From: Bradyrhizobium sp. Rc3b
GTDB taxonomy: Bacteria; Pseudomonadota; Alphaproteobacteria; Rhizobiales; Xanthobacteraceae
Assembly: GCF_900114915.1 (NCBI RefSeq)
Contig: NZ_FOUS01000014.1
Location: 1-64,000 of the forward strand
Direction of reading: 5' to 3'
DNA length: 64,000 bases
Shown here one piece after another: positions 26,671 to 35,680 of the stretch. Position numbers and translations under genes: made by a program. The notes beneath the pieces were generated by a model. It saw nothing but the letters and a program-made list of their open reading frames with translations, searched no databases and was not told where the DNA came from. Every line of letters begins with the position of its first letter. Position 1 is the stretch's first letter.

Positions 26671-27456
26671 ATGTTACGCATTTGTCGACTTTTCACCGCC
26701 CTCGTGATCCTCGCAAGCGCGAGCCTTTCGCCGGCCGCCGCCGAGGACAAGACCATCACCGTGTTCGCCGCGGCGTCGATGAAGAACGCGCTCGACGAGA
26801 TCGACGCCGCCTACACCGCCAGGACCGGCGTCAAATTCTCGGTCAGCTATGCCGCGAGCTCGGTGCTGGCGCGGCAGATCGAGCAGGGTGCGCCGGCCGA
26901 CGTGTTCGTCTCCGCCGACACCGACTGGATGGACTACGCGATCGCCAGGAAGACCATCAACGAGCCTTCCAGAGTCAATCTGCTCGGCAACAGCATCGTG
27001 CTGATCGCGCCAAAGGATTCCAAGATCGACAACGTCACCATCACGCAAGGTTTCGACCTCGCAAAACTCGCCGGCGACGGCAGGATCGCAACCGGCGACG
27101 TCAAGTCCGTACCCGTCGGCAAATACGCCAAGGCGGCGCTGGAGAAGCTCGGGGCATGGCACGCCGCCGAGCCGAAATTCGCGATGGCCGAGAGCGTGCG
27201 CGCCGCGCTGACGCTGGTGGCGCGCGGCGAGGCCAACCTTGGCATCGTCTATGCCACCGACGCCAAGGTCGAGCCCGGTGTCAAGATCGTCGGCACCTTC
27301 CCGGCGGAGTCGCATCCCGCGATCATCTATCCGGTCGCCGCGACCGCGACGGCGAAGGACGGGACCAGCGACTATCTCGCCTTCCTGCGCTCCTCGGCCG
27401 CCAAGACCATTCTGGAAAAATACGGCTTCAAGTTCCTGGTCAGCCCGACAATCTGA
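26671..27456 (+). CDS. modA: Molybdate ABC transporter substrate-binding protein ModA
   Basis: A 261-residue periplasmic protein with a signal peptide ending near AAAEDK. TVFAAASMKNALDEI and FSVSYAASSVLARQIEQG are the oxyanion-binding segments of ModA, with DVFVSADTDWMDYA following. It captures molybdate or tungstate for ModB/ModC. The ATG at 26671 has GGAG upstream. modB starts 13 bases after its stop, so the three genes form an operon. Confidence 0.95.
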   Translation: MLRICRLFTALVILASASLSPAAAEDKTITVFAAASMKNALDEIDAAYTARTGVKFSVSYAASSVLARQIEQGAPADVFVSADTDWMDYAIARKTINEPSRVNLLGNSIVLIAPKDSKIDNVTITQGFDLAKLAGDGRIATGDVKSVPVGKYAKAALEKLGAWHAAEPKFAMAESVRAALTLVARGEANLGIVYATDAKVEPGVKIVGTFPAESHPAIIYPVAATATAKDGTSDYLAFLRSSAAKTILEKYGFKFLVSPTI

Positions 27457-27469
27457 TATTCACCACCTG

Positions 27470-28165
27470 ATGTCAGACATCTCTCCCGCCGAATGGACCG
27501 CGATCCTGCTCTCGCTCAGGGTCGCGATCATCGCAACGCTGGTGGCGACGCCATTCGGCATCGCTCTGGCGTGGCTGCTGGCGCGGCGCGATTTCTGGGG
27601 CAAGTCGATGCTCGACGCATTCGTGCATCTGCCGCTGGTGCTGCCGCCTGTCGTCACCGGTTATCTCCTGCTCCTCACCTTCGGCCGCAAGGGACTCGTC
27701 GGCGGCTTCCTGGCCGACACTTTCGGCATCGTCTTCGCCTTCCGCTGGACCGGAGCGGCGCTGGCCTGCGGCCTGATGTCGTTCCCGCTGCTGGTGCGGC
27801 CGATGCGGCTGTCGATCGAGGCGATCGACCGCCGGCTCGAGCAGGCCGCCGAGACGCTCGGCGCCGCGCCATGGAAAGTGTTCTTCACGGTGACGCTGCC
27901 CTTGGCGCTACCCGGCGTGCTCGCCGGCATGGTGCTCGGCTTTGCCAAGGCGATCGGCGAGTTCGGCGCCACCATCACCTTCGTCTCCAACATTCCCGGT
28001 GAGACCCAGACGATTTCCTCGGCGATCTATTCGCTGATCCAGACGCCGGACGGTGACGCCGCGGCCGGCCGGCTCGTGATCGTCTCGATCGTGCTGGCGC
28101 TGGGCGCACTGATCGCCGCCGAATGGTTCGCTCGCCGCGCTACGCAGCGCCTGCACGGGAATTGA
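27470..28165 (+). CDS. modB: Molybdate ABC transporter permease ModB
   Basis: A 231-residue inner-membrane permease with five or six TM segments. The cytosolic coupling loop reads EQAAETLGAAPWKVFFTVTLPLALPG, the EAA motif for this family. ITFVSNIPGETQTISSAIY is typical of ModB. The ATG at 27470 removes a long unrelated extension. modC begins three bases after its stop. Confidence 0.95.
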   Translation: MSDISPAEWTAILLSLRVAIIATLVATPFGIALAWLLARRDFWGKSMLDAFVHLPLVLPPVVTGYLLLLTFGRKGLVGGFLADTFGIVFAFRWTGAALACGLMSFPLLVRPMRLSIEAIDRRLEQAAETLGAAPWKVFFTVTLPLALPGVLAGMVLGFAKAIGEFGATITFVSNIPGETQTISSAIYSLIQTPDGDAAAGRLVIVSIVLALGALIAAEWFARRATQRLHGN

Positions 28166-28167
28166 CC

Positions 28168-28830
28168 ATGCTGCGCGTCGACGTCGAGAAGCAACTCGGT
28201 GAATTCTCGCTTCAAGCATCCTTCACCGGCGAGGGCCGCGTCATCGGCCTGTTCGGCGCCTCGGGCGCCGGCAAGACGTCGCTGGTCAACATGATCGCGG
28301 GGCTGCTGCGGCCCGACCGCGGCACCATCGTGCTCGACGGCGAAACCGTCGACGACACCGCGGCCGGCATCCATGTCCCGGCCTGGCGCCGCCGCATCGG
28401 CTATGTATTCCAGGACGCACGGCTATTCCCGCATCTCAACGTCGCGCAGAATCTCGACTATGGACGGCAGATGAACCGCCTGGCGCCGGATCCGGCGCAG
28501 CACAAGCGCGTCATCGACCTGCTCGATATCGGTAACCTGCAGGGCCGCCGTCCCGGGAAGCTCTCCGGCGGCGAGCGCCAGCGCGTCGCGCTCGGACGCG
28601 CGCTGCTGGCAAAACCGCGCCTGCTGCTGCTCGACGAGCCGCTCGGCGCGCTCGACGAGGGCCGCAAGCTCGAGATCCTGCCTTATCTGGTGCGGCTGCG
28701 CGACGAGGCGAACGTGCCGATGGTCTATGTCAGCCACGACGCCGCCGAGCTGCGCCAGCTCGCGACGCAGATCGTGATGCTGAAGCAGGGGCGGGTGACG
28801 AGTTTTGGCGGGGTGAAGGTGCTGGCGTGA
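28168..28830 (+). CDS. modC: Molybdate ABC transporter ATP-binding protein, short ModC
   Basis: A 220-residue ABC ATPase. Walker A is GASGAGKTS, the signature LSGGERQRVALGRAL, and Walker B LLLLDEPLGALDE, followed by the switch His in YVSHD. Classical ModC has about 350 residues with a C-terminal TOBE/Mop domain that senses molybdate; this one ends right after the ABC domain. The stop is a normal TGA and a palindromic repeat follows, so there is no second half of the gene downstream. Confidence 0.93.
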   Translation: MLRVDVEKQLGEFSLQASFTGEGRVIGLFGASGAGKTSLVNMIAGLLRPDRGTIVLDGETVDDTAAGIHVPAWRRRIGYVFQDARLFPHLNVAQNLDYGRQMNRLAPDPAQHKRVIDLLDIGNLQGRRPGKLSGGERQRVALGRALLAKPRLLLLDEPLGALDEGRKLEILPYLVRLRDEANVPMVYVSHDAAELRQLATQIVMLKQGRVTSFGGVKVLA

Positions 28831-28834
28831 GAGC

Positions 28835-28919
28835 GTAGCCTGGATGGAGCGCAGCGCAATCCGGACTCTTTCGTACCGATACAGCGGCCCCGGATTACGC
28901 CGCGCTCCATCCGGGCTAC
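28835..28919. repeat. Palindromic intergenic repeat, GTAGCCYGGATGGAGC family
   Basis: Left arm GTAGCCTGGATGGAGCGCAG (continuing CGCAATCCGG to 28864) and a complementary right arm (28890-28919, ending CCATCCGGGCTAC) with a 25-base loop. It sits between the convergent modC and antiporter genes. Confidence 0.9.
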
Positions 28920-28953
28920 GAACTGTCATTCGAAAAGCGAAGGTCGAGCCTCG

Positions 28954-30747
28954 CTAAACCCCCGCTACCGACGTCCACACATCCGCAAGCCTGCGCCGCA
29001 GCGCCTGCGCCCGCGTCAGCGGCGGTGGCGTCTCGTCTTCTTCCGGCAGGCGCAGGCCGACGACGTTGACACGGCCGCCGGAGATGCTGCGCGCGACCAG
29101 CACGATCTCGTCGAGCGGGAGCTCGGCGCCCTCTTTCGGGGCGCGGTCGAGATGGACGTCGAAATAATCGGCCAGCGTCAGCTTGCCCTCGTCCTCGCCG
29201 ACCTTGACGCCGTAGATCCCGGCGAGCTCGGCCAGCGTGTGCTCACCGGAGACCATGAAGTCGCCGAGCAGATGCGGATCGGGCGCCGAGCTCGGCTGCA
29301 TGTCGACGAAGAAGCGGTCGAGCGATTCGGCCTTTTCCGGCGGCGCCAGCAGGTAGATGTAGTCGCCGGGCGCGATGGGGTCGGCCTCCAGCGGCGTCAA
29401 AATGTTCTCGTTGCGGATCACCAGCGTCGGCTTGGACCAGGACGGGATCAGGCCGCGGCGGAAATACAGGCTCTTGGGCCGCACCGGATAGCCGACCAGC
29501 TGCTGCTCGAGCTGGCCGGGCAGATCCAGCTCGACACGGCGCGGACCGCGCTCGGCGCGCGGCAGCGCCACGTGCAGCTTGCGCGCGGCGGGGGCCAGCG
29601 TCCAGCCTTGCAAGAGCAGCGAGATGATGACGACGACGAAGGCGACGTCGAAATAGAGATAGGCCTTGGACAGGCCGACCAGCATCGGGATCGAGGCCAG
29701 GAAGATCGCGACGGCGCCGCGCAGGCCGGTCCAGGCGATGAATATCTTTTCGCGCCAGTTGAAGCGGAACGGCGCCAGGCACACGAACACGGCGATCGGC
29801 CGCGCCACCAGCATCAGCACGAAGGCGACCCCGACCGCCGGCAGCACGCTGGCCCCTAACCGGCTCGGCGAGACCAGCAGGCCGAGCAGCACGAACATCA
29901 CGATCTGCGCCAGCCAGGTTGCGGCATCGAGGAAAGCCACCACCGAATTGTGCGCGCGGGTCGGCCGGTTGCCGATGATGATGCCGGCCAGATAGACCGC
30001 GAGGAAGCCGGAGGCGTGCATGATCTGCGAGCCGCCGAAGATCACGAGCGCCGCGGTCGTCACGAACGGCGCGTGCAGACCCTGCGGCAGCGCGACTTTG
30101 TTGAGCGCGATGACGACGAGCCGTCCGCCGAAGACGCCAACGACGGCGCCCAGCACCGCCTCCTGGATGAACTCCATCGCCACATGGCTTGCGGAGCTCG
30201 ATCCCAGTGAGATGTATTCGACCAGCATCAAAGTGAGGAAGATCGCGAAAGGATCGTTGGTGCCGGATTCGGCCTCCAGCGTCGCGCCGACGCGCGGGCG
30301 CAGGCGCAGGCCCTGGGTGTGCACCAGCAGGAAGACGGCGGCGGCGTCGGTCGAGGCGACCACCGCGCCGACCAGCAGCGACTCCGTCCAATTGAGGTCG
30401 AGCGCGTATTTGGCGAACGGCGCCGTGATCAGCGCGGTCAAGAGCACGCCGACGGTCGCGAGCACAACGGACGGCGCGAGCACGGTGCGGATGCTGGCAA
30501 AGCGCGTTCGCAGGCCACCGTCGAACAGGATCAGGGCCAGCGCCACCGAGCCGACCAGATAGGTGGTGCGGACGTCGTCGAACTGGAGCCCGCCGGGGCC
30601 GGAATCGCCCGCGAGCATGCCGATCACAAGGAAGACGAGCAGCAAGGGCGCTCCGAAGCGCAGCGCAAGCAGGCTCGACAGGATACCGGCCATCACGAGG
30701 ACGGAGCCGAGCAATATGGCGATGCTGACGGAGTCGAGAGAGGCCAT
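28954..30747 (-). CDS. K+/H+ antiporter (CPA1, NhaP2/CvrA-like)
   Basis: A 597-residue membrane protein. About twelve TM segments form the cation:proton antiporter core, with the conserved ASTDAAAVF (near residue 115) and ESGTNDPFAIF (near 150), matching the acidic sites of CPA1 exchangers. The soluble tail holds a TrkA-C/RCK-C-like domain (about 400-490) and a CorC-HlyC-type transporter-associated domain (to 580). It exports K+ or Na+ in exchange for protons. The ATG at 30745-30747 excludes a frame running into the upstream repeat. Confidence 0.9.
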   Translation of the reverse strand: MASLDSVSIAILLGSVLVMAGILSSLLALRFGAPLLLVFLVIGMLAGDSGPGGLQFDDVRTTYLVGSVALALILFDGGLRTRFASIRTVLAPSVVLATVGVLLTALITAPFAKYALDLNWTESLLVGAVVASTDAAAVFLLVHTQGLRLRPRVGATLEAESGTNDPFAIFLTLMLVEYISLGSSSASHVAMEFIQEAVLGAVVGVFGGRLVVIALNKVALPQGLHAPFVTTAALVIFGGSQIMHASGFLAVYLAGIIIGNRPTRAHNSVVAFLDAATWLAQIVMFVLLGLLVSPSRLGASVLPAVGVAFVLMLVARPIAVFVCLAPFRFNWREKIFIAWTGLRGAVAIFLASIPMLVGLSKAYLYFDVAFVVVIISLLLQGWTLAPAARKLHVALPRAERGPRRVELDLPGQLEQQLVGYPVRPKSLYFRRGLIPSWSKPTLVIRNENILTPLEADPIAPGDYIYLLAPPEKAESLDRFFVDMQPSSAPDPHLLGDFMVSGEHTLAELAGIYGVKVGEDEGKLTLADYFDVHLDRAPKEGAELPLDEIVLVARSISGGRVNVVGLRLPEEDETPPPLTRAQALRRRLADVWTSVAGV

Positions 30748-30810
30748 GCGGTGCTGCGGGTTACTCCGGAATGGACGCAATAAAGGGCTAGGCAGGCACC
30801 GGCAGTGCGC

Positions 30811-30952
30811 CCCCTCGCCCCGCTTGCGGGGAGAGGGTTGGGGTGAGGGGGGCTCTCCGCGGGGGCGGTGACAGATGGACTCGCGGAGAGTCCCCCTCAC
30901 CCGGATCGCATCTGACGATGCGATCCGGCCTCTCCCCGCAAGCGGGGAGAGG
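30811..30952. repeat. Palindromic intergenic repeat, CCCCTCGCCCCGCTTGCGGG family
   Basis: Both ends contain a CCCCGCTTGCGGGG / CCCCGCAAGCGGGG hairpin, with complementary inner segments (CTCTCCGCG / CGCGGAGAG; GGTGAGGGGG / CCCCCTCACC). A related repeat is at 53061-53212. It occupies part of the 433-base gap between two divergent genes; the remainder (30953-31180) should hold the mscS promoter. Confidence 0.9.
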
Positions 30953-31180
30953 CGAAGAGCGCGCTTGCCGGTACCCTATTCGTCCAACAATCATTCTGCT
31001 TCAGCATCTCTATCGTCGCCGCAGCGGCACGCCAACCCATTTCTCCCGCTCGCGGCAATCTGCCCGCATTTTACGGCCTTAACGCACTTCACTTCGCGGT
31101 GTATCGATGGCCCGGCCGCGCTCTTTGTGGGATTCTGCGGCTCCCTCGAATCAATTCCTCTCCGCTTGCCGACGAGACCG

Positions 31181-32497
31181 ATGGACATGGACCTCAAGGA
31201 CTTCATGGAGTTCGTGCAGACCACCGCGCGCAGCGTCGGGGCGGAAATCTCCTCGCCCTGGTTCTACCTGCAATTCGGCCTCATCCTGGCCGCGGCCGGC
31301 ATCGCTTATGCCGCGGAGACCGGCGTGCGCAATCGGGTCGACATGACCGCGCTGACGATGCGCTGGCCGCTGCCGCTCCGGCACTTCGCCCGGGTGATGG
31401 TCTCCAGCGCCTCGACGGCGGTGTTCACCTTGCTCGTGATCATCTCGCGCGTGGTGATGTATCACGCGACCTGGCCGAGCCGCTCCTATCTGCTGATGGT
31501 CGCCGCCAAGCTGGGCTTCGCCTGGCTCGTGATCCGGCTGGTGACCTCGGTGCTGCGCAACGCCTTCATCGTCCGCCTGGTGTCGATCACGGCGTGGCTT
31601 CTCGCCGCGCTCTCGATCCTCGGCCAGCTCGATACGACGGTCGACCTGCTCGATTCCTACGCGATCGTGCTCGGCGGCCTCAGGCTGACCCCGCTGCTGG
31701 TCCTCAAGGCCGGCGCGCTCCTGCTGATCGCGCTGTGGCTCACCAACATCGCGAGCAATTTCGCCGAGAGCCGGATCAACGCAACCACCGATCTGACGCC
31801 GTCCGTGCAGGTGCTGCTGGTCAAGATCATCCGCATCGGGCTTCTTGCCGTCGCAATCGTCATTGCGCTCGGCGCGGTCGGCATCGACCTGTCGGCGCTT
31901 GCGGTGTTCTCCGGCGCGGTCGGCGTCGGCATCGGTATCGGCCTGCAGAAGATCGTGGCCAACTTCATCTCGGGCATCATCCTGCTCGCCGACAAATCGG
32001 TGAAGCCCGGCGACCTCGTCACCATCGGCGACAATACCGGCCGCATCAGCGCGATGAAGACGCGTTACATTTCCGTCGCCGCCGGCGACGGCCGCGAGTT
32101 CCTGGTGCCGAACGAGGATCTGGTGACGCAGAAGGTCGTCAATTGGACCTATACCGACAAGAACACGCTGGTGAAGATCGCCTTCGGCACCAATTACGAC
32201 GCCGACCCCCGCCTGGTCACCAAGCTCGCCGCCGAGACCGCCGCGGCCCATCCGCGCGCGACCAAGGGCAAGCCGCCGAACTCCATCCTGACCGAGTTCG
32301 CGGAAGCCGGGATGAAGTTCTCGCTGACCTTCTGGATCGCGGACCCCGACGGCATGGACAACGTCAAGAGCGACGTGATGCTGGCACTGTGGGACGCCTT
32401 CAAGCGCGAGGGCATCCGGGTTCCCTACCCCGTCCGCGAAATCCGCATCCGCGGCGGCGCGCTGCCGGTGGAAACCACCGTAGAAGTCCCGAATTAG
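31181..32497 (+). CDS. Mechanosensitive channel of the MscS family
   Basis: A 438-residue membrane protein with about five or six TM segments. The pore-lining helix is SALAVFSGAVGVGIGIGLQK (about residues 240-260), followed by IVANFISGIILLADKSVKPGDLV and the MscS beta domain (GRISAMKTRYISV, FLVPNEDLVTQKVVNW). MscS channels release solutes on hypo-osmotic shock. The ATG at 31181 is followed by another at 31187. The divergent neighbour is a K+/H+ antiporter, so both may serve ion or turgor control. Confidence 0.9.
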   Translation: MDMDLKDFMEFVQTTARSVGAEISSPWFYLQFGLILAAAGIAYAAETGVRNRVDMTALTMRWPLPLRHFARVMVSSASTAVFTLLVIISRVVMYHATWPSRSYLLMVAAKLGFAWLVIRLVTSVLRNAFIVRLVSITAWLLAALSILGQLDTTVDLLDSYAIVLGGLRLTPLLVLKAGALLLIALWLTNIASNFAESRINATTDLTPSVQVLLVKIIRIGLLAVAIVIALGAVGIDLSALAVFSGAVGVGIGIGLQKIVANFISGIILLADKSVKPGDLVTIGDNTGRISAMKTRYISVAAGDGREFLVPNEDLVTQKVVNWTYTDKNTLVKIAFGTNYDADPRLVTKLAAETAAAHPRATKGKPPNSILTEFAEAGMKFSLTFWIADPDGMDNVKSDVMLALWDAFKREGIRVPYPVREIRIRGGALPVETTVEVPN

Positions 32498-32682
32498 GCC
32501 CGCTTTTGGGCGCAACAGGCGGCAAGATCCTTGTTTTGACGCGTTTTCTTCACACGAACCGGTAGCCACGTCGCTCGAAAACGCGCTGCCTTGGCTTGCG
32601 CGAAGGCCCGCAATCATTAAATTGGGGCCTGAAATCAAGACTTTCCGCCGATATCGAGCCCACCTCAGAAGATTGCGCCCGC

Positions 32683-33501
32683 ATGAGCTACGTCGAAGCC
32701 TCCGATACCTCCCTGCGCAAGACCGGACAGATCAAGCTGCATGGGCCGAGCGCCTTTGCCGGCATGCGCAAGGCGGGCGCGCTGGTGGCCAAGTGCCTCG
32801 ACGAGCTCACCGACATCGTCGGGCCCGGCGTGCCGACCGAGCGCATCGACGAATTCGTCCGCGACTTCGCCTTCAGCAACAATGCCTATCCGGCGACGCT
32901 GATGTATCGCGGCTATCGCTACTCGACCTGCACCTCGCTCAACCACGTGGTCTGCCACGGCATGCCCGGTGACCGTCCGCTGAAGGAAGGCGACATCGTC
33001 AACATCGACGTCACCTTCATCGTCGACGGCTGGTATGGCGATTCCAGCCGGATGTATGCGGTCGGCCCGATCGCACGCAAGGCCGAGCGGCTGATCGAGG
33101 TGACCTATGAAGCGATGATGCGCGGCATCGCCGCGGTGAAGCCCGGCGCCACCACCGGCGACATCGGTCACGCCATCCAGAGCTTCGTCGAGCCGCAGGG
33201 CATGAGCGTGGTGCGCGATTTCTGCGGCCACGGTCTGGGCCGCATGTTCCACGACGAGCCGAACATCATTCATATCGGCCGGCCCGGCGAAGGCGTGCAG
33301 CTCAAGCCCGGCATGTTCTTCACCATCGAGCCGATGATCAATCTCGGCAAGCCGCATGTGAAGATCCTCTCCGACGGCTGGACTGCCGTCACCCGCGACC
33401 GATCGCTGTCGGCACAGTTCGAGCACTCTGTCGGCGTCACCGCTGATGGCGTCGAGATTTTTACGCTGTCGGAGCGGCACGGCGAGAAGCAGATCGGGTG
33501 A
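32683..33501 (+). CDS. map: Methionine aminopeptidase
   Basis: A 272-residue type I MetAP. The binuclear metal ligands are in NIDVTFIVDGWYGDSS (two Asp), FCGHGLGRMFH (His), FTIEPM (Glu) and QFEHSV (Glu). It removes the initiator methionine from nascent proteins. The ATG at 32683 gives the expected length; upstream in-frame sequence is not family-like. A short hairpin overlaps the stop codon, and radC follows 89 bases later. Confidence 0.96.
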   Translation: MSYVEASDTSLRKTGQIKLHGPSAFAGMRKAGALVAKCLDELTDIVGPGVPTERIDEFVRDFAFSNNAYPATLMYRGYRYSTCTSLNHVVCHGMPGDRPLKEGDIVNIDVTFIVDGWYGDSSRMYAVGPIARKAERLIEVTYEAMMRGIAAVKPGATTGDIGHAIQSFVEPQGMSVVRDFCGHGLGRMFHDEPNIIHIGRPGEGVQLKPGMFFTIEPMINLGKPHVKILSDGWTAVTRDRSLSAQFEHSVGVTADGVEIFTLSERHGEKQIG

Positions 33502-33517
33502 TCCTTCAGGGTCACCC
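33496..33517 (+). terminator. Possible weak terminator hairpin at the end of map
   Basis: GGGTGATCC-TTCA-GGGTCACCC forms a nine-base stem (one G-U) with a four-base loop and overlaps the map stop codon. Only a short TT follows, so termination efficiency is doubtful. Confidence 0.4.
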
Positions 33518-33590
33518 TTAGGCATCAACCGAACTCGCCGACGCAATTGACGGTTGCAAAAGCGCTAGCCCCCGGCGATGCTGGCGGCCG

Positions 33591-34304
33591 ATGCCCGCCA
33601 AGCCGGACCACGACAAGAGCAAACCTGAGGACGCGCCGCATTATCACGGCCATCGCGAGCGGCTGCGCGAGCGCTTCTACAATGCCGGCGCGGATGCGCT
33701 GAGCGATTACGAGCTCCTGGAGATGGCGCTGTTTCCGGCGCTGCCGCGGCGCGACACCAAGCCGCTCGCGAAGACGCTGATCAAGACCTTCGGCTCGTTC
33801 GCCGAGGTCGTGCACGCGCCGGTGGCGCGCTTGCGCGAGGTTGACGGCATCGGCGAAGCCGCGATCAACCAGCTCAAGCTGATTGCGGCCGCCGCGAGCC
33901 GCGTGACCAAGGGCGAGGTCAACAGCCGCAACGCGCTGTCGTCCTGGAACGAGGTGATCGATTATTGCCGCTCCAGCATGGCGTTTGCCGACAAGGAGCA
34001 GTTTCGCCTGCTGTTTCTCGACAAGCGCAACCAGCTCATCGCCGACGAGGTGCAGCAGACCGGCACCGTCGACCACACCCCGGTCTATCCGCGCGAAGTG
34101 ATCAAGCGCGCGCTGGAATTATCAGCGACCGCCCTGATCCTCGTGCATAACCATCCCTCAGGCGATCCCTCGCCCTCGCAGGCGGATATCCAGATGACGA
34201 AGGCGATCATCGACATCGCCAAGCCGCTCGGGATTGCCGTGCACGATCACATCATCGTCGGCAAGAGCGGACATGCCAGCCTGCGCGGGATGCGGTTGAT
34301 CTAG
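33591..34304 (+). CDS. radC: RadC family JAMM/MPN+ protein
   Basis: A 237-residue protein. An N-terminal UPF0758 helix-hairpin-helix region (RERLRERFYNAGADALSDYE, GIGEAAINQLK) is followed by an MPN+ domain with the JAMM motif HNHPSGDPSPSQAD, giving His186, His188 and Asp199 as zinc ligands. RadC was once linked to DNA repair, but its biochemical role is unsettled. The start is ATG at 33591 after GGCGG. Confidence 0.93.
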   Translation: MPAKPDHDKSKPEDAPHYHGHRERLRERFYNAGADALSDYELLEMALFPALPRRDTKPLAKTLIKTFGSFAEVVHAPVARLREVDGIGEAAINQLKLIAAAASRVTKGEVNSRNALSSWNEVIDYCRSSMAFADKEQFRLLFLDKRNQLIADEVQQTGTVDHTPVYPREVIKRALELSATALILVHNHPSGDPSPSQADIQMTKAIIDIAKPLGIAVHDHIIVGKSGHASLRGMRLI

Positions 34305-34363
34305 GGCGAGATACCGTCCGTCGCGATGCGCGTTGCGGCCGCTCACCTGAACTCGATGATCGC

Positions 34364-34669
34364 TCAGTAGCAATACCTGTGATCGACCCGGACGTAGTAG
34401 CCGTCCGGCCTCTGCATGTAGCAGCCGCGCTGATAGGCGTAGTAGCCGGAGCGGCGGCGCTCGCCTTCGGAGGCGATCGCGGCGCCCGTGCCGGCGCCGA
34501 CGACGGCACCGATGGCAGCACCGCGGCCTCCGCCGAGCGCGCCACCGAGGATCGCCCCGCCGACGCCGCCGATGATCGCGCCGCCGATGGCATCCTGGGC
34601 GGCGGCCTCATGCACCGGCACCGCCATCGCAACCGTCAGACACACCGCCATTCCAACAGCTCGAAGCAT
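34364..34669 (-). CDS. Glycine-zipper secreted protein
   Basis: A 101-residue protein with a signal peptide (AVGMAVCLTVAMAVPVHEAAAQ). It is followed by a glycine-zipper stretch (GGAIIGGVGGAILGGALGGG, about residues 28-60) and a Tyr/Cys-rich tail (GYYAYQRGCYMQRPDGYYV). Such proteins insert in or associate with the outer membrane. ATG start with GGGAGGATTCGGG upstream. Confidence 0.85.
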   Translation of the reverse strand: MLRAVGMAVCLTVAMAVPVHEAAAQDAIGGAIIGGVGGAILGGALGGGRGAAIGAVVGAGTGAAIASEGERRRSGYYAYQRGCYMQRPDGYYVRVDHRYCY

Positions 34670-34753
34670 CCCGAATCCTCCCGGTTGATGCCGCCAGTCA
34701 TAGCGCTCGGGACGGCGCCGGACCAGACCAATTGTCGCAGCCAGCGCGGGGCC

Positions 34754-35074
34754 TCAGGCCGAAGGACCCTTGCCCAGGGCAAACGAGAGCACGATCGCGT
34801 CCGGTGCCTGCTTGAATTCCCTGGTCACCGTCTCGCGCACGAGGCCGGCGAGGTCGCCCAACGGCTTGGTCTGATAAAGGCCCGGAAACATGACCGTCAC
34901 CGATGCGAGGCGGCCATTGCGCCAGTTGAAACCGACCTGCGGCCTGACGCCGGTCGATTGCTCGAGATCGCCCTCCACGGCCCGTGCGTGCTGCATTCCG
35001 TCTTTCAGCGCGCCAAAGGCATCGCAGCCGGACAGGGCAAAGGCGAGGACAATGACGACGACGGCTCTGAACAT
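34754..35074 (-). CDS. Small lipoprotein of unknown function
   Basis: A 106-residue protein with a lipoprotein signal: hydrophobic VVVIVLAFALSGC with the lipobox Cys near residue 16. The mature part has FNWRNGRLASVTVMFPG and VTREFKQAPDAIVLSFA, with no recognised family. The ATG at 35072-35074 places the lipobox correctly; the longer frame from 35185 does not. Confidence 0.78.
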   Translation of the reverse strand: MFRAVVVIVLAFALSGCDAFGALKDGMQHARAVEGDLEQSTGVRPQVGFNWRNGRLASVTVMFPGLYQTKPLGDLAGLVRETVTREFKQAPDAIVLSFALGKGPSA

Positions 35075-35203
35075 CGAGGGGCCCGAACGGAATTCATGCT
35101 CTACGCTGGATTGCAGCGACCGTATCATGCACCATGTCATGCAGGCCACAGAAAAGACGTGGCGGCCGCCGAGCCGGCGGCGCACTTGCCTCCAGGCCTA
35201 AGA

Positions 35204-35578
35204 TTACGGTTCGACCCAGCGCTGCACGGCCTCGACGGTATCGGCGGGCGTGGTGTTGAAGCAGATCGCAGCGTCAGGCGCGAGGCGGTGGACGAGGTTG
35301 AGCACCTTCTCGAACAGCACGAGGCGCTCCTTCGGCTCGCGCAGGCCGGCGCCGATCACGATGCAGTCGAAAGTCTCGTCGCGGAGCGCCGCCGTGACGC
35401 TGGCTTCCGCGGTGGCGTCGAGATCGATCAGGCAGCTCGTGACCTCGAAGCCGAGATCGCGCAGGCGCAACAGCTGCGCCTCGATGTAGGTTCGCACGAG
35501 CTCCGGCGTGAGCTGCGGGAATGCGCTGTAGTCGGCACTGCCGGGTTCGATGCCGATCGCGAGGACGCGCTTGGCCAT
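35204..35578 (-). CDS. Small cytosolic protein of unknown function
   Basis: A 124-residue protein with alternating beta and alpha segments (KRVLAIGIEPG, CIVIGAGLREPKERLVLFE, AAICFNTTPADT), suggesting a Rossmann or flavodoxin-like alpha/beta fold. No catalytic motif is recognised. TTGGGAG precedes the ATG at the right distance, so the start is well supported. Confidence 0.75.
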   Translation of the reverse strand: MAKRVLAIGIEPGSADYSAFPQLTPELVRTYIEAQLLRLRDLGFEVTSCLIDLDATAEASVTAALRDETFDCIVIGAGLREPKERLVLFEKVLNLVHRLAPDAAICFNTTPADTVEAVQRWVEP

Positions 35579-35680
35579 GCCGGATCTCCCAACGAAATCA
35601 CCTCTTCCGTCAACGAGATGCCCGGTCTGCAGGTTCCGCCTTCGCGTGGCGTCATTCGGCGGCAACGGATGTGGGGCCGC

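Noticed and set aside
31151..32638. A 495-codon minus-strand frame over the MscS gene
   Set aside because: Low-complexity Arg/Asp/His composition and full overlap with a recognised gene mark it as a shadow.
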